A stretch of DNA of 64,000 nt from Macrococcus sp. 19Msa1099 (lineage in GTDB: Bacteria; Bacillota; Bacilli; Staphylococcales; Staphylococcaceae), in the NCBI GenBank assembly GCA_019357535.2, contig CP079955.1:2037683-2101682 (forward strand). Direction: 5' to 3'. Both the position numbers and the translations under genes were made by a program. The notes under the pieces are model-generated. The model worked only from the letters and a program-made list of their open reading frames with translations, made no database searches and was not told where the DNA came from. Of the stretch, positions 27,712 through 35,674 are shown piece after piece (the first letter of the stretch is position 1; each line of letters starts with the position of its first letter).

Positions 27712-28440
27712 CTATTTTCTTATCGTACGTCTTGAGAAGTCTACAAATTTAAACTCACTCGCTCTATGCTTGGATACATTGTATTGGAATGCAGACGCAT
27801 CTTCCAAGTGTACAACCGAACGAACAACCGCTGCATATGGGGGCATAGTTTCTTTAAACAATTCAAGATCATCGTCTGTCATAGGCTCAAAAGTAATTGC
27901 TTTCTTCGAATATGAGATTAAAAGTCCTAGTCGTTTCTCAATATAATCATAGATTGAGTGCTGTGCTATTTCCTCATTTAATCCTGGCATCATCGATTTA
28001 ATGAAATAATCAGTATCAATAATATTAACACGCTCTTTATCTCTTCTACTTCGTACTACACGATACAACTCTGTATCATCGCCTAAATTCAAAGCTTCTT
28101 GAACAGTTTTATGATCTTTTGCTCTTACAGTTTCAAAAGATTCTACAACCGTATTATAATCCATATTCAATGAATGCTTAATTTCTTCGAAGCTGATGAG
28201 TTGAGAAACAGGGAAATTCATTGCTTGATTATAAATAACTATTGAACCTTTTCCTTTTAACTTTTGTATATAACCATTAGTTTGAAGCAGGCTCAATGCT
28301 TTACGTACTGTTTCTCTTGATACACCATAACTTTGTACGAGCAAGTTTTCGGAAGGTAGTTGTGCACCTTCTTTATATTCTCCGTTGATGATCTTTCCGC
28401 TTAAGTCCTGATAGATCTTTCTGTACTTATTGCTGTTCAA
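27712..28440 (-). CDS. treR: trehalose operon repressor, GntR family
   Basis: 242 residues if translation begins at TTG 28440 (eight bases after AGAGG); a GTG nine bases upstream overlaps the site. Residues 5-72 are a GntR winged helix (LPSENLLVQSYGVSRETVRKALS), then a UTRA effector domain. In Bacillus and Staphylococcus TreR binds trehalose-6-phosphate and releases the tre operator. It is the last gene of treP-treC-treR. Confidence 0.93.
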   Translation of the reverse strand: MNSNKYRKIYQDLSGKIINGEYKEGAQLPSENLLVQSYGVSRETVRKALSLLQTNGYIQKLKGKGSIVIYNQAMNFPVSQLISFEEIKHSLNMDYNTVVESFETVRAKDHKTVQEALNLGDDTELYRVVRSRRDKERVNIIDTDYFIKSMMPGLNEEIAQHSIYDYIEKRLGLLISYSKKAITFEPMTDDDLELFKETMPPYAAVVRSVVHLEDASAFQYNVSKHRASEFKFVDFSRRTIRK

Positions 28441-28489
28441 TTCTTTCACCTCTATATCTAAAATATTGTTTTCAGATTAGGGAAATGCA

Positions 28490-30127
28490 TTATCGAAGAA
28501 TGGCAAATGCTTGATACGGCTTTATTTTATGCGATACAGTATCGTTATTTGTTATTAGCACTTCGCCTTCTAGATCAAATGATACTGGTAGTTCTGCAGG
28601 TTCTTCACTAAAGTTTGCAACAACAAATAAAACTTGATTACCCAGTGTTCTCTCATAAACAAATAACTGTTTATGTTCTTCTAATAACGGTTTCACTTCT
28701 CCATAAGTTATTATATCTCGTTCATGTCTTAATTTTATCAGTTTTTGGTAAGTATAGAAGATAGAATTTTCATCTTTTAAAGCTTTCTCAACGTTTATCT
28801 GTTGATAATTATCTGCGACCTTAATCCAAGGTTCATTCGTTGTAAACCCTGCATACTTACTATCATCCCATTGTACCGGAGACCTTGAATTATCTCTTGA
28901 TTTATCTTGAAGCACCTTTAGAATCTCATTTTCTGAGCGTCCTTCTGCTTTCATGATTTGATAAGCATTTAATGACTCTACATCACGATAATCTTCTATA
29001 CTATTTAAATAGAGATTTGTCATACCAATCTCTTCTCCTTGGTAGATATAAGGCGTACCTTGAAGCAAGTGCAGAACAATTGCCAGCATTTTTGCAGATT
29101 TCACGCGTTCTGCTTCCGTCTTGTCACTACCGAAACGACTTACAACACGAGGTTGATCATGATTGCACCAGAATATCGCATTCCATCCATTCCCTTTTGA
29201 AATCCCCGTCTGCCAGTGAAATAATATACGCTTTAATTCTACAAAATCAAAGGGCATCGTCGTCCATTTTTCACCATTTTTATAATCAACTTTTAAATGA
29301 TGAAAATTAAAGACACTGCTCAATTCTTGACGATCTGGCCTTGTATAGCGAATACAATGCTCCAATGTCGTGGAACTCATTTCGCCTACTGTCATAAATC
29401 CTTCTTTATCACCGAACGTATTGCGATTTAATTCATGCAGAAATTCATGTACTCGAGGGCCATCTGTATAAAATTCTTTACCTATCTTATCAGAATCTTT
29501 GAATGTCCCTTTTGAAATCAAATTAATAACATCAAACCTAAAGCCATCCATCCCAAAATCAATCCAGTAGTTAATCATATCGTAAATTTCTTTACGTAGC
29601 GATTCATTCTCCCAGTTCAAATCAGCCTGTGTCACATCGAACAGTCGTAAGTAATATTGTCCTGATAATTCATCGTATTGCCATGCATTACCCCCAAACT
29701 TGGATTCCCAGTTCGTTGGAGGGTTGTCTTTCGACCCATCTTTCCAAATATAATAATCTCGGTAAGGATTATCTTTAGATTTGCGTGATTCTACAAACCA
29801 ATTATGATGGGTAGATGTATGATTGATGACAATATCAGACATGATCTTGATACCACGTGCATGGGCTTCATCTAACAAGCGCCTGAAATCCTCCTTAGTT
29901 CCAAATTCAGGATTAATCTCATAATAATCGCTAATATCGTAACCGTTATCGTTCATCGGGGAATGATAAACCGGAGTAAGCCATATATAATCAATACCTA
30001 GATGCTTTAAATAATCCAGTTTCTCGATAATTCCATTGATATCTCCTTGTCCATCTCCTGTTGTGTCGTTAAATGATTTAGGATAAATCTGATAGACAAC
30101 CGACTTTCTCCAATCTGTTACCGCCAT
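28490..30127 (-). CDS. treC: trehalose-6-phosphate hydrolase (GH13)
   Basis: 545 residues (treA in Bacillus). VVYQIYPKSFNDTTGDGQGDI at the N terminus, DIVINHTS, FDVINLISK (nucleophile Asp region GFRFDV), GEMSS (acid/base Glu) and NHDQPR are the four GH13 conserved regions. It hydrolyses cytoplasmic trehalose-6-phosphate, delivered by TreP, to glucose and glucose-6-phosphate. ATG 30127 follows GGGG. A strong hairpin lies in the 82-base gap to treP. Confidence 0.96.
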   Translation of the reverse strand: MAVTDWRKSVVYQIYPKSFNDTTGDGQGDINGIIEKLDYLKHLGIDYIWLTPVYHSPMNDNGYDISDYYEINPEFGTKEDFRRLLDEAHARGIKIMSDIVINHTSTHHNWFVESRKSKDNPYRDYYIWKDGSKDNPPTNWESKFGGNAWQYDELSGQYYLRLFDVTQADLNWENESLRKEIYDMINYWIDFGMDGFRFDVINLISKGTFKDSDKIGKEFYTDGPRVHEFLHELNRNTFGDKEGFMTVGEMSSTTLEHCIRYTRPDRQELSSVFNFHHLKVDYKNGEKWTTMPFDFVELKRILFHWQTGISKGNGWNAIFWCNHDQPRVVSRFGSDKTEAERVKSAKMLAIVLHLLQGTPYIYQGEEIGMTNLYLNSIEDYRDVESLNAYQIMKAEGRSENEILKVLQDKSRDNSRSPVQWDDSKYAGFTTNEPWIKVADNYQQINVEKALKDENSIFYTYQKLIKLRHERDIITYGEVKPLLEEHKQLFVYERTLGNQVLFVVANFSEEPAELPVSFDLEGEVLITNNDTVSHKIKPYQAFAILR

Positions 30128-30162
30128 TGTATTACCCCTAACTTAAAGTATTTATATAATTT

Positions 30163-30200
30163 TATACCGAACAACATGTATTTACAAGTTGTTCGGTATA
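30163..30200 (-). repeat. 13-bp inverted repeat between treP and treC
   Basis: TATACCGAACAAC and GTTGTTCGGTATA form a perfect 13-bp stem with a 12-base loop. No T-run follows on the minus strand, so it looks like an intra-operonic RNA hairpin (processing, stabilisation or attenuation) rather than a full terminator. Confidence 0.75.
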
Positions 30201-30209
30201 ATGTAAGTC

Positions 30210-31682
30210 CTATAACTTTTTATCTGCAACAATCGGTTCTGCAATATCATCGCCCATCTTCTTCTTCGCAAAGTTTGAGAATACTAATGTTAAAATCATC
30301 GGCAATACCATCGCGATAAGCATACCGATTAAGAACGTGCCTTTAAACCCGCTATTAATACTCATAATAGCAGGGACACCACCAACACCGACTTTACCCA
30401 ATAGTTGCTGAGAACCAAATAATGCACCAACAAGACCCGTAGTTATTACTGCGGCAATAAATGGATATTTCAGTGGGATGTTTACACCAAACATTGCAGG
30501 CTCTGTTACACCTAACCATCCAGAAATACCTGAAGTAAATGCTAAACCTTGTTCTTTCACCATCTTCTTACGTTTATATAAGAACCATGCTGCAAACGCT
30601 GCAGACCCTTGAGAAATATTAGAAATTGCTAAGATTGGCCATAAATATGTTCCATCTAATTTAGAACTCATCAGTTGGAAGTCTACCGCTAAGAACATGT
30701 GATGTAACCCCGTGATAACAAGCGGAGCATAAACTAACCCATAAATTAATCCGCCTAACCATCCAGCTTGTTCAAAGATAAATTGAATTGCGCCAGTAAT
30801 TTGGTTACCTAACCAGAATGCAACTGGCCCAATGATTATAAATGATAAGAAACCTACTAACAATAATGCAACAGGTCCTACGACTAACATCTTAATTGAA
30901 TCATGCACACGTTTATTTAAGAAACGCTCAACTTGTGCTAAACACCAAGTTGCAATTAAGATTGGTAATACTTGAGCTGCATAGTTTAATTGTTGAACTT
31001 TCAATCCAAATACATCCCAAGTTGGAATTTCAACAAGTTTACCTGTTTTCGCATCCGCTAATCCGTATTGTGAAGCAAGTGCGGGGTTAACTAACACTAA
31101 ACCTAATACTAATCCAAGAATCGGACTGCCCCCAAACACACGCATCGCACTCCAACCGATTAATGCAGGTAAGAAGTGGAATGGAGTTACAGCTATCAAC
31201 TTGATGATTTCTGCAATACCTTTTATTTGTGGGTATACATCAACTACAGCTTTCCCTTTATAAATTGCACCAGCTTCTAATAATAAATTTGATAAACCAA
31301 GTAATAGACCCGCTGTTACGATCGCAGGAAGTAATGGAATAAATACATCACCTAATGTTTTTATCAACTTTTGAATCGGACTCATCTTCTCTGCTGCTGC
31401 TGTTTTAACTTCTTCTTTCGAACTCTCGCCGACACCCGTCTCATCTACAAATACTTTATATGCCTCGTCTACAGTACCAGGGCCGATAACAATTTGGAAC
31501 TGGTTATTTGCTGCGAACGATCCTTTAACTAAACTAATTTTATCTAGAGCTGACTTATCTACTTTATTATCATCATCTAATACTAATCTTAATCTCGTAA
31601 CACAATGCGTTGCGGCATTAACATTTTCTTTTCCACCAATGGCTTTTATAATATCTTTTACATCTTTTCTGTTGACTGCCAT
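30210..31682 (-). CDS. treP: PTS trehalose-specific EIIBC component
   Basis: 490 residues from ATG 31682 (MAVNRKDVKDIIKAIGG), eight bases after GGGG. EIIB domain (1-80) has the phosphorylated Cys in NAATHCVTRLRL. EIIC (about 105-480) has some ten hydrophobic segments and the conserved GVTEPAMFGVN motif. It imports and phosphorylates trehalose at the membrane; no EIIA domain is fused, so a shared EIIA-Glc must supply phosphate. It is first in the operon, behind a promoter at 31714-31742. Confidence 0.96.
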   Translation of the reverse strand: MAVNRKDVKDIIKAIGGKENVNAATHCVTRLRLVLDDDNKVDKSALDKISLVKGSFAANNQFQIVIGPGTVDEAYKVFVDETGVGESSKEEVKTAAAEKMSPIQKLIKTLGDVFIPLLPAIVTAGLLLGLSNLLLEAGAIYKGKAVVDVYPQIKGIAEIIKLIAVTPFHFLPALIGWSAMRVFGGSPILGLVLGLVLVNPALASQYGLADAKTGKLVEIPTWDVFGLKVQQLNYAAQVLPILIATWCLAQVERFLNKRVHDSIKMLVVGPVALLLVGFLSFIIIGPVAFWLGNQITGAIQFIFEQAGWLGGLIYGLVYAPLVITGLHHMFLAVDFQLMSSKLDGTYLWPILAISNISQGSAAFAAWFLYKRKKMVKEQGLAFTSGISGWLGVTEPAMFGVNIPLKYPFIAAVITTGLVGALFGSQQLLGKVGVGGVPAIMSINSGFKGTFLIGMLIAMVLPMILTLVFSNFAKKKMGDDIAEPIVADKKL

Positions 31683-31713
31683 ATGTTCCATCCCCTTTTC
31701 TTAATATGCTAAC

Positions 31714-31742
31714 ATTGTACTCTGTCTATACAAGTATGTAAA
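31714..31742 (-). promoter_or_regulatory. tre operon promoter with operator-like repeat
   Basis: The minus strand reads TTTACA (31737-31742), 17 bases, TACAAT (31714-31719). The spacer contains TTGTATAGACA and a TTGTA/TACAA inverted repeat resembling published TreR operators (inference). Confidence 0.7.
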
Positions 31743-31749
31743 GGTTTTA

Positions 31750-31763
31750 TGAAAGGGTTTTCA
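31750..31763. promoter_or_regulatory. cre-like (CcpA) site upstream of treP
   Basis: TGAAAGGGTTTTCA matches the cre consensus TGWAANCGNTNWCA with one mismatch and sits just upstream of the treP -35. Catabolite repression of a PTS sugar operon would be expected. Confidence 0.5.
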
Positions 31764-31793
31764 AAAATACATTGATGATAGATATAAGTAAAA

Positions 31794-31820
31794 AAGACCT
31801 TAACATAATGTTAAGGTCTT
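31794..31820 (-). terminator. terminator of tRNA-Ser
   Basis: AAGACCTTAACAT and ATGTTAAGGTCTT form a 13-bp perfect stem followed by a T-run on the minus strand, about 30 bases past the tRNA. Confidence 0.88.
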
Positions 31821-31850
31821 CAATATATAAAAGTTTAATTGTCAAAATAA

Positions 31851-31943
31851 TGGCGGAGGAAGAGGGATTCGAACCCCCGCGAGCCGTTAAGCCCCTGTCG
31901 GTTTTCAAGACCGATCCCTTCAGCCGGACTTGGGTATTCCTCC
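31851..31943 (-). tRNA. tRNA-Ser (anticodon UGA)
   Basis: A 93-base class II tRNA. The acceptor GGAGGAA pairs with TTCCTCC and CCA is encoded. The anticodon loop is CTTGAAA in a GGTC/GACC context, giving UGA. The long variable arm is CAGGGGCTTAACGGCTC, and the T-loop is GGTTCGAATCC. It is a single tRNA gene. Confidence 0.96.
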
Positions 31944-32006
31944 AAATAAGACAATATCAATAATATAATATATCAAGGATGCTGTCAATAATTCATGATC
32001 AATATT

Positions 32007-32375
32007 TTAATACATTTTAGTCTCTATGTTACTAATCATCCATTCTTTTCCGAATTTCGCTAAAAATATCGTCAGTTCCAATGGCAAAATATTGCGATAG
32101 CCATCAGTTCTTGCATCCACTAAATTACGCGCAATAACACGTGCCGTTTTTTCTCTATAAATGATTTCCAAGAACTCTTCACGAACACTATAATATTTCA
32201 TCGTTTCCGATTGAACAGCATGGAGCCATTCACATTTCTTCTGCTTATACCCAGTAATATGTATAATATGACTGCCATCCATCATAATCCTATCGATTGA
32301 ATGCGTATCCTTTTCAATCATACCATCGACCAACGTTCTATAAATCTCATGTAACTTTTTCTCCGTCATCGGCAT
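32007..32375 (-). CDS. NTF2-like/DUF4440 family protein
   Basis: 122 residues from ATG 32375, which has GGAG seven bases upstream; an open extension to 32411 runs into a terminator hairpin and is rejected. The fold is suggested by the alternating helix-then-strands pattern (DGMIEKDTHSIDRIMMDGSHIIHITGYKQ .. KEWMISNIETKMY) seen in SnoaL/DUF4440 proteins. Members act as small ligand-binding or enzyme domains, and the function here is unknown. It lies next to tRNA-Ser. Confidence 0.7.
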   Translation of the reverse strand: MPMTEKKLHEIYRTLVDGMIEKDTHSIDRIMMDGSHIIHITGYKQKKCEWLHAVQSETMKYYSVREEFLEIIYREKTARVIARNLVDARTDGYRNILPLELTIFLAKFGKEWMISNIETKMY

Positions 32376-32757
32376 AATATCGCTCCTATACAATATAAAT
32401 AAAGAGGCCAATAATGGCCTCCGTATTATTCTTCTGACTTAATATCGGCAGCAACCTCTGTTACTGCTTCAGCACAAGATATATGCCTATTATAATCATT
32501 CATCTAATTAATATAACGATTAGCTGAAACTACTTTTACTCACTGCAGTAATTGTTGACTATAATACTTTAATACCCTTCACATTAAAAATGAAACTACG
32601 TAAATTCTTAAATAAATCTTAATACTTCATTAAAATGACTTATATTTATCTTTTATACAAAGACATGTCAGTCTAGAATCATTAAGAAAAGAAACGTTTC
32701 ACATGAAATAAACTATATCCCACCTTTTGTTATAATAAAGAAAACAGGAGGTGCCAA
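32376..32757. other. intergenic region with short ORF remnant and terminator
   Basis: A minus-strand hairpin GAGGCCATTATTGGCCTC followed by TTTATT at about 32402-32420 is a probable terminator. Just upstream of it, 32423-32500 (minus) encodes 25 codons from ATG to stop without a ribosome site (MNDYNRHISCAEAVTEVAAD then IKSEE). It may be the remains of a lost gene. The rest is AT-rich with nothing else recognised. Confidence 0.5.
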
Positions 32758-32937
32758 ATGGAAATATTATTATTCGGACTCATGATCTTCATTATCTGTA
32801 TCACAGCAAGTTATGTCACAGCTTTGTTAATCAATCGCTTCTCAAAGAATGAATATCATTTTAATTTTAAATTTGCCGTGACAAATGCGTTATTCTTTAC
32901 AATCGCTTATTTGTTTATCATGTATTTTATGAAATAA
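32758..32937 (+). CDS. 59-residue membrane peptide, unrecognised
   Basis: ATG 32758 is preceded by a strong AGGAGG seven bases upstream and ends at TAA 32935-32937. The product MEILLFGLMIFIICITASYV.. has two hydrophobic segments (about residues 2-25 and 41-58) around a short polar loop RFSKNEYHFNFK. It is immediately followed by a strong hairpin and is convergent with guaA in the pre-integration chromosome. I do not recognise the family; membrane location is inferred from hydrophobicity. Confidence 0.75.
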   Translation: MEILLFGLMIFIICITASYVTALLINRFSKNEYHFNFKFAVTNALFFTIAYLFIMYFMK

Positions 32938-32975
32938 AAGAATCCTTTAATCTTTATGATTAAAGGATTCTTTCT
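32938..32975. terminator. ancestral guaA/small-ORF bidirectional terminator
   Basis: AAGAATCCTTTAATC and GATTAAAGGATTCTTT form a 15-bp stem flush against attL. It ends the 59-residue ORF on the plus strand. Before the island inserted it must also have lain a few bases past the guaA stop. Confidence 0.85.
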
Positions 32976-32977
32976 AA

Positions 32978-32995
32978 TCTATTCCCACTCAATCG
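32978..32995. repeat. attL, 18-bp direct repeat
   Basis: TCTATTCCCACTCAATCG is identical to 44249-44266, where it forms the last codons (I-E-W-E-stop) of guaA. It marks the left boundary of the integrated island. The guaA 3' end is a known integration site for SaPI-type islands. Confidence 0.93.
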
Positions 32996-33085
32996 ACAAC
33001 ACGAAAAATAGAAAAATCATAGCGTTGCAAAACCTTGTATAACAAGGGGTTGAAGCGGTCATATTTTATATTATGTTTCCTGAGG

Positions 33086-33126
33086 TTGCCCATTGGTTTA
33101 TAAATCTGCCCATTTTTTGCCCATTT
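33086..33126. repeat. left-arm TGCCCAT repeats (putative integrase arm sites)
   Basis: TTGCCCATT, CTGCCCATTT and TTGCCCATTT occur within 41 bases, about 90 bases inside attL. Related TGCCCTTTT copies lie near attR (44161-44183). Repeated motifs near both ends fit integrase arm-type binding sites. Confidence 0.55.
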
Positions 33127-33149
33127 ATTATTTTAGCCAAAATATATGA

Positions 33150-33899
33150 TTATTTATTGAAATCTAAATAATCATATACAATTTGATTGTTTATCTGTAT
33201 ATCAAACACCAATTTAACTAATTCTATCGTATCAGCAACAAAACATTGAAGATCGTCAATTTTAACAGATGAAATTCCAATTTTATTTCCATGTCTCCCA
33301 ATAATCCCTGACGTATTAAAGTTATTAGAAAAATTATTGTATACTTTAAATTTTTTTAAATTATCAGCTAATTTATCAGCATATATAAATTCTTTTTTTA
33401 AGTTATTTTTAAACGTATTACAAGAGTCATAAATTTTATATTGATTTATTAAGGATTTACCATCTGAATTAGCCACTCTATTTAATAAAGACATCATATC
33501 CATATTCAATTTTGATTTAAATACTAAATCTAAGTATTTGTAATGTACTTCTTTTAAATGACGTTCTTCTATATTTGGAAACTTTAGATTAGAAACTTTT
33601 TTATCAACCTTCAGAAATTCAAACATAGATAAACTATCAACATTATTGGGATACTGTTTAAATCTAACTTCTCCCGAAATCAATCTCACACCATTATAAA
33701 CATCAAAGAAATATTGAGTAATGATTTGTTCTTGAATGTCATTACAAACATACTTAACATAATCTGTATTAAATGAATAATTTTTTACTTCTAGATGGTC
33801 ATTATAAACATCTTCATGTAATACAATATTCAAGCCATAGCCAGACCACGCACTCCCTCTATAATCAAAGCTAGAATGAGGAATATCAATTTGGAACAT
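33150..33899 (-). CDS. unrecognised AT-rich cargo protein
   Basis: 249 residues, ATG 33899 seven bases after GGAGGGG. It is rich in Asn, Lys, Tyr and Ile with no signal peptide or membrane segment. The N-terminal half reads as beta-rich (GYGLNIVLHEDVYNDHLEV), the C-terminal half helical, with IIGRHGNKIGIS near residue 205 followed by a long helix. I cannot assign a family. It lies at the left end of the island outside the minus-strand operon (a terminator separates them), is clearly more AT-rich than the core and lacks Chi-like sites. This is the usual position of PICI cargo such as phage-interference genes (inference). Confidence 0.75.
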   Translation of the reverse strand: MFQIDIPHSSFDYRGSAWSGYGLNIVLHEDVYNDHLEVKNYSFNTDYVKYVCNDIQEQIITQYFFDVYNGVRLISGEVRFKQYPNNVDSLSMFEFLKVDKKVSNLKFPNIEERHLKEVHYKYLDLVFKSKLNMDMMSLLNRVANSDGKSLINQYKIYDSCNTFKNNLKKEFIYADKLADNLKKFKVYNNFSNNFNTSGIIGRHGNKIGISSVKIDDLQCFVADTIELVKLVFDIQINNQIVYDYLDFNK

Positions 33900-34232
33900 C
33901 TAGTTACCCCTCCATAATAATTAATATTTTAGTATACACTTATATTTCATATTAATTATTGTCTAAACAACTAAAAAAAGCTACTTTTTCTTTTATAAAC
34001 CATCAAATGCTTTTATAATTTATCTAATTAATATTTTCCTTCGACTTCATACATTGATTGTCAGATGCTCAAAAATCGTATATCTAATAATCAGGAGCCC
34101 CTTACGTGTGAGTGATCTATATTTTTGAACAATCGACCCCTACACCGTTTCCAAAGTCTTTATATTTACCATCAATTTCTATGGTGGGGGTAGTCCATAA
34201 TAAAAAGCCCTACATTAAATGTATAGGCTTCA
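33900..34232. other. intergenic region between cargo and accessory operon
   Basis: About 330 AT-rich bases. They hold the ribosome site and presumably the promoter of the left cargo gene, an imperfect inverted repeat (ACCCCTACACC around 34137-34148 against GGTGGGGGTAGTC at 34182-34194), and the terminator described separately. I see no coding potential. Confidence 0.6.
34203..34232 (-). terminator. terminator of the island's minus-strand operon
   Basis: AAGCCTATACATTTAATGTA with GGGCTTTTT forms an imperfect stem followed by a T-run on the minus strand, directly after the sigma-like gene. Confidence 0.8.
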
Positions 34233-34574
34233 TTATTGCTTATTTATAATCTTAATTATTACATCATCATATACTTGTCTTACACGTTCCCTGGATAAGC
34301 TAAACACCTTCCCTACTTCTTCTAGTGTTCTGCCTTCACTCATCAAGTAGAATATATAAAATTCTTTATCAGTTCCAACCGCTTCCGCTAAATATAATAG
34401 TTCATTCATATAGGCTATATCATCAATGTGTTCATTGATTGTATAGTGATTATCAATATTATTTGTACTAAAGAACGTATCTATATCATCTTCTAATTCT
34501 ATTGATTTTTCTTCTATGTTTAATCGGCTGTAATACTTAATAAACGCTTTTATATCTTCTATTTTCTGTTTCAT
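34233..34574 (-). CDS. sigma-70 region 4-like HTH protein
   Basis: 113 residues. The C-terminal segment EGRTLEEVGKVFSLSRERVRQVYDDVIIKII (about 81-111) is a typical sigma region-4 helix-turn-helix with the SRERVRQ recognition helix. The N-terminal 75 residues are acidic and helical. No regions 2 or 3 are present, so it is not a full sigma factor; phage late activators of the RinA/ArpU type have a similar design. It overlaps the preceding gene by ATGA and is last in the operon. It could activate late or helper-phage genes (inference). Confidence 0.75.
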   Translation of the reverse strand: MKQKIEDIKAFIKYYSRLNIEEKSIELEDDIDTFFSTNNIDNHYTINEHIDDIAYMNELLYLAEAVGTDKEFYIFYLMSEGRTLEEVGKVFSLSRERVRQVYDDVIIKIINKQ

Positions 34575-35074
34575 ATAAGCCCCATAGAACGCTTGTATTT
34601 ATTAATTAACTTATTACGTTCACGTTCTCTATTACGCTCAATACGTGCGTTATTTGATAATATATAGAGTTCCTTACCTAGCTTGTCTATCGTCTTATTC
34701 ACTCTATATATACCATTACTTTTCATAAATACCATTATTTCTTTCTGTTCCTGGTGTGTATATCGTTCTAATAACCGCTTCACCATTGATAGTTTTATAT
34801 CAGACGCTTCTCTATAATGTTGTAACCTATCTTTTTGTTCTATGATATAAAATACTAGCTTATCTAATGGATATGATACAGACACAACACCTCTAGCGTC
34901 ACAACACGTTACATGAGACTGATTAAGATGGTATAGATCATTTATAAATAGTTCTATTAATCTAATCTTTTTAGATATAAATAAAGGGTTATATTGCGTT
35001 AACATTTCATAATCGGATAACTTACTACTTTCTATATTATATGTGTATGCTCCTTTATATCTTATCAGCTTCAT
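34571..35074 (-). CDS. hypothetical island protein, ArpU-like position
   Basis: 167 residues, AGGAGG before ATG 35074. It has a helical, charged C terminus (ARIERNRERERNKLINKYKR) and a central SHVTCCDARGVVSVSYP segment. I do not recognise the family. Translational coupling to the sigma-like protein (four-base overlap) suggests the two work together, for example as split parts of a late transcription regulator; this is inference. It carries one Chi-like heptamer. Confidence 0.65.
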   Translation of the reverse strand: MKLIRYKGAYTYNIESSKLSDYEMLTQYNPLFISKKIRLIELFINDLYHLNQSHVTCCDARGVVSVSYPLDKLVFYIIEQKDRLQHYREASDIKLSMVKRLLERYTHQEQKEIMVFMKSNGIYRVNKTIDKLGKELYILSNNARIERNRERERNKLINKYKRSMGLI

Positions 35075-35104
35075 GTATAACCTCCTATACTTTTTATTGA
35101 TGTA

Positions 35105-35674
35105 CTAATACTTGTTTTTTATATCTATTCCATACGTGCCAAAGTGTTTTTCCATTCTTTGCATTGAAGCCCCTACCATTGCTATAAACTTTTTTTGTGC
35201 TTTCAATTGTGCCATTTCATACTTATGCCTTATTCTTTCGTAAGTTTTATAGTGCATATTCTTAGGCTTCCAGGGGCATGGTGTATGTGTGATTGTATCT
35301 AATTTAAAATTAGGATCTAACATTCTACCGTATCTATATAATAGGTGTGCTTCATAGTCCATTTGTGTTTTAGTTGCCTGTTGTGATATGTAATTGAGTT
35401 CCAGGCAATGCCTACACCCTGTTATATTGTCTTTAGTTGGGTTTGGTATTGTATAAATCTTTGTAACACGTCTACCGCATTTATAACACCTAAAGAAGTA
35501 TCTAATACCATAACCAACCTTAACGCCTTCTACATAGCATGGAATTTTAAATTCAGTAAAGTTTAACCCTTTCTTTTGTACCCCTGTAAACTTCTCACCG
35601 GTTACTTCCATATCATCTATACATATTTCTAGTAATTCTTTGGTGTACCATTTTCTTTGACCTGTATAAGCCAT
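35105..35674 (-). CDS. zinc-ribbon hypothetical protein
   Basis: 189 residues, GGAGGG before ATG 35674. A Cys4 knuckle pair FRCYKCGRRVTKIY (about residues 61-74) and GCRHCLELNYISQ (about 86-98) forms a zinc ribbon, flanked by a basic helical tail. The pattern FRC-x-CGRR..CRHC-x2-L-x-Y-x-SQ recurs in uncharacterised phage and island proteins. DNA or RNA binding is likely but unproven. It starts the three-gene distal operon, 30 bases before the next gene. Confidence 0.72.
   Translation of the reverse strand: MAYTGQRKWYTKELLEICIDDMEVTGEKFTGVQKKGLNFTEFKIPCYVEGVKVGYGIRYFFRCYKCGRRVTKIYTIPNPTKDNITGCRHCLELNYISQQATKTQMDYEAHLLYRYGRMLDPNFKLDTITHTPCPWKPKNMHYKTYERIRHKYEMAQLKAQKKFIAMVGASMQRMEKHFGTYGIDIKNKY

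Noticed and set aside
32691..32708. GAAACGTTTC palindrome near the 59-residue ORF as a cre or LexA site
   Set aside because: It does not fit the cre consensus at the outer positions nor the staphylococcal LexA box CGAAC-N4-GTTCG.
33150..33899. Idea that the left cargo gene is TIGR04255 or a HEPN protein
   Set aside because: No diagnostic motif could be read; the RHGNKIG segment alone is too weak to assign a family.
34233..35074. Idea that one of these genes is a small terminase (terS)
   Set aside because: The HTH is sigma region-4 type at the C terminus of a 113-residue protein. No TerS-like N-terminal HTH plus oligomerisation core is visible.
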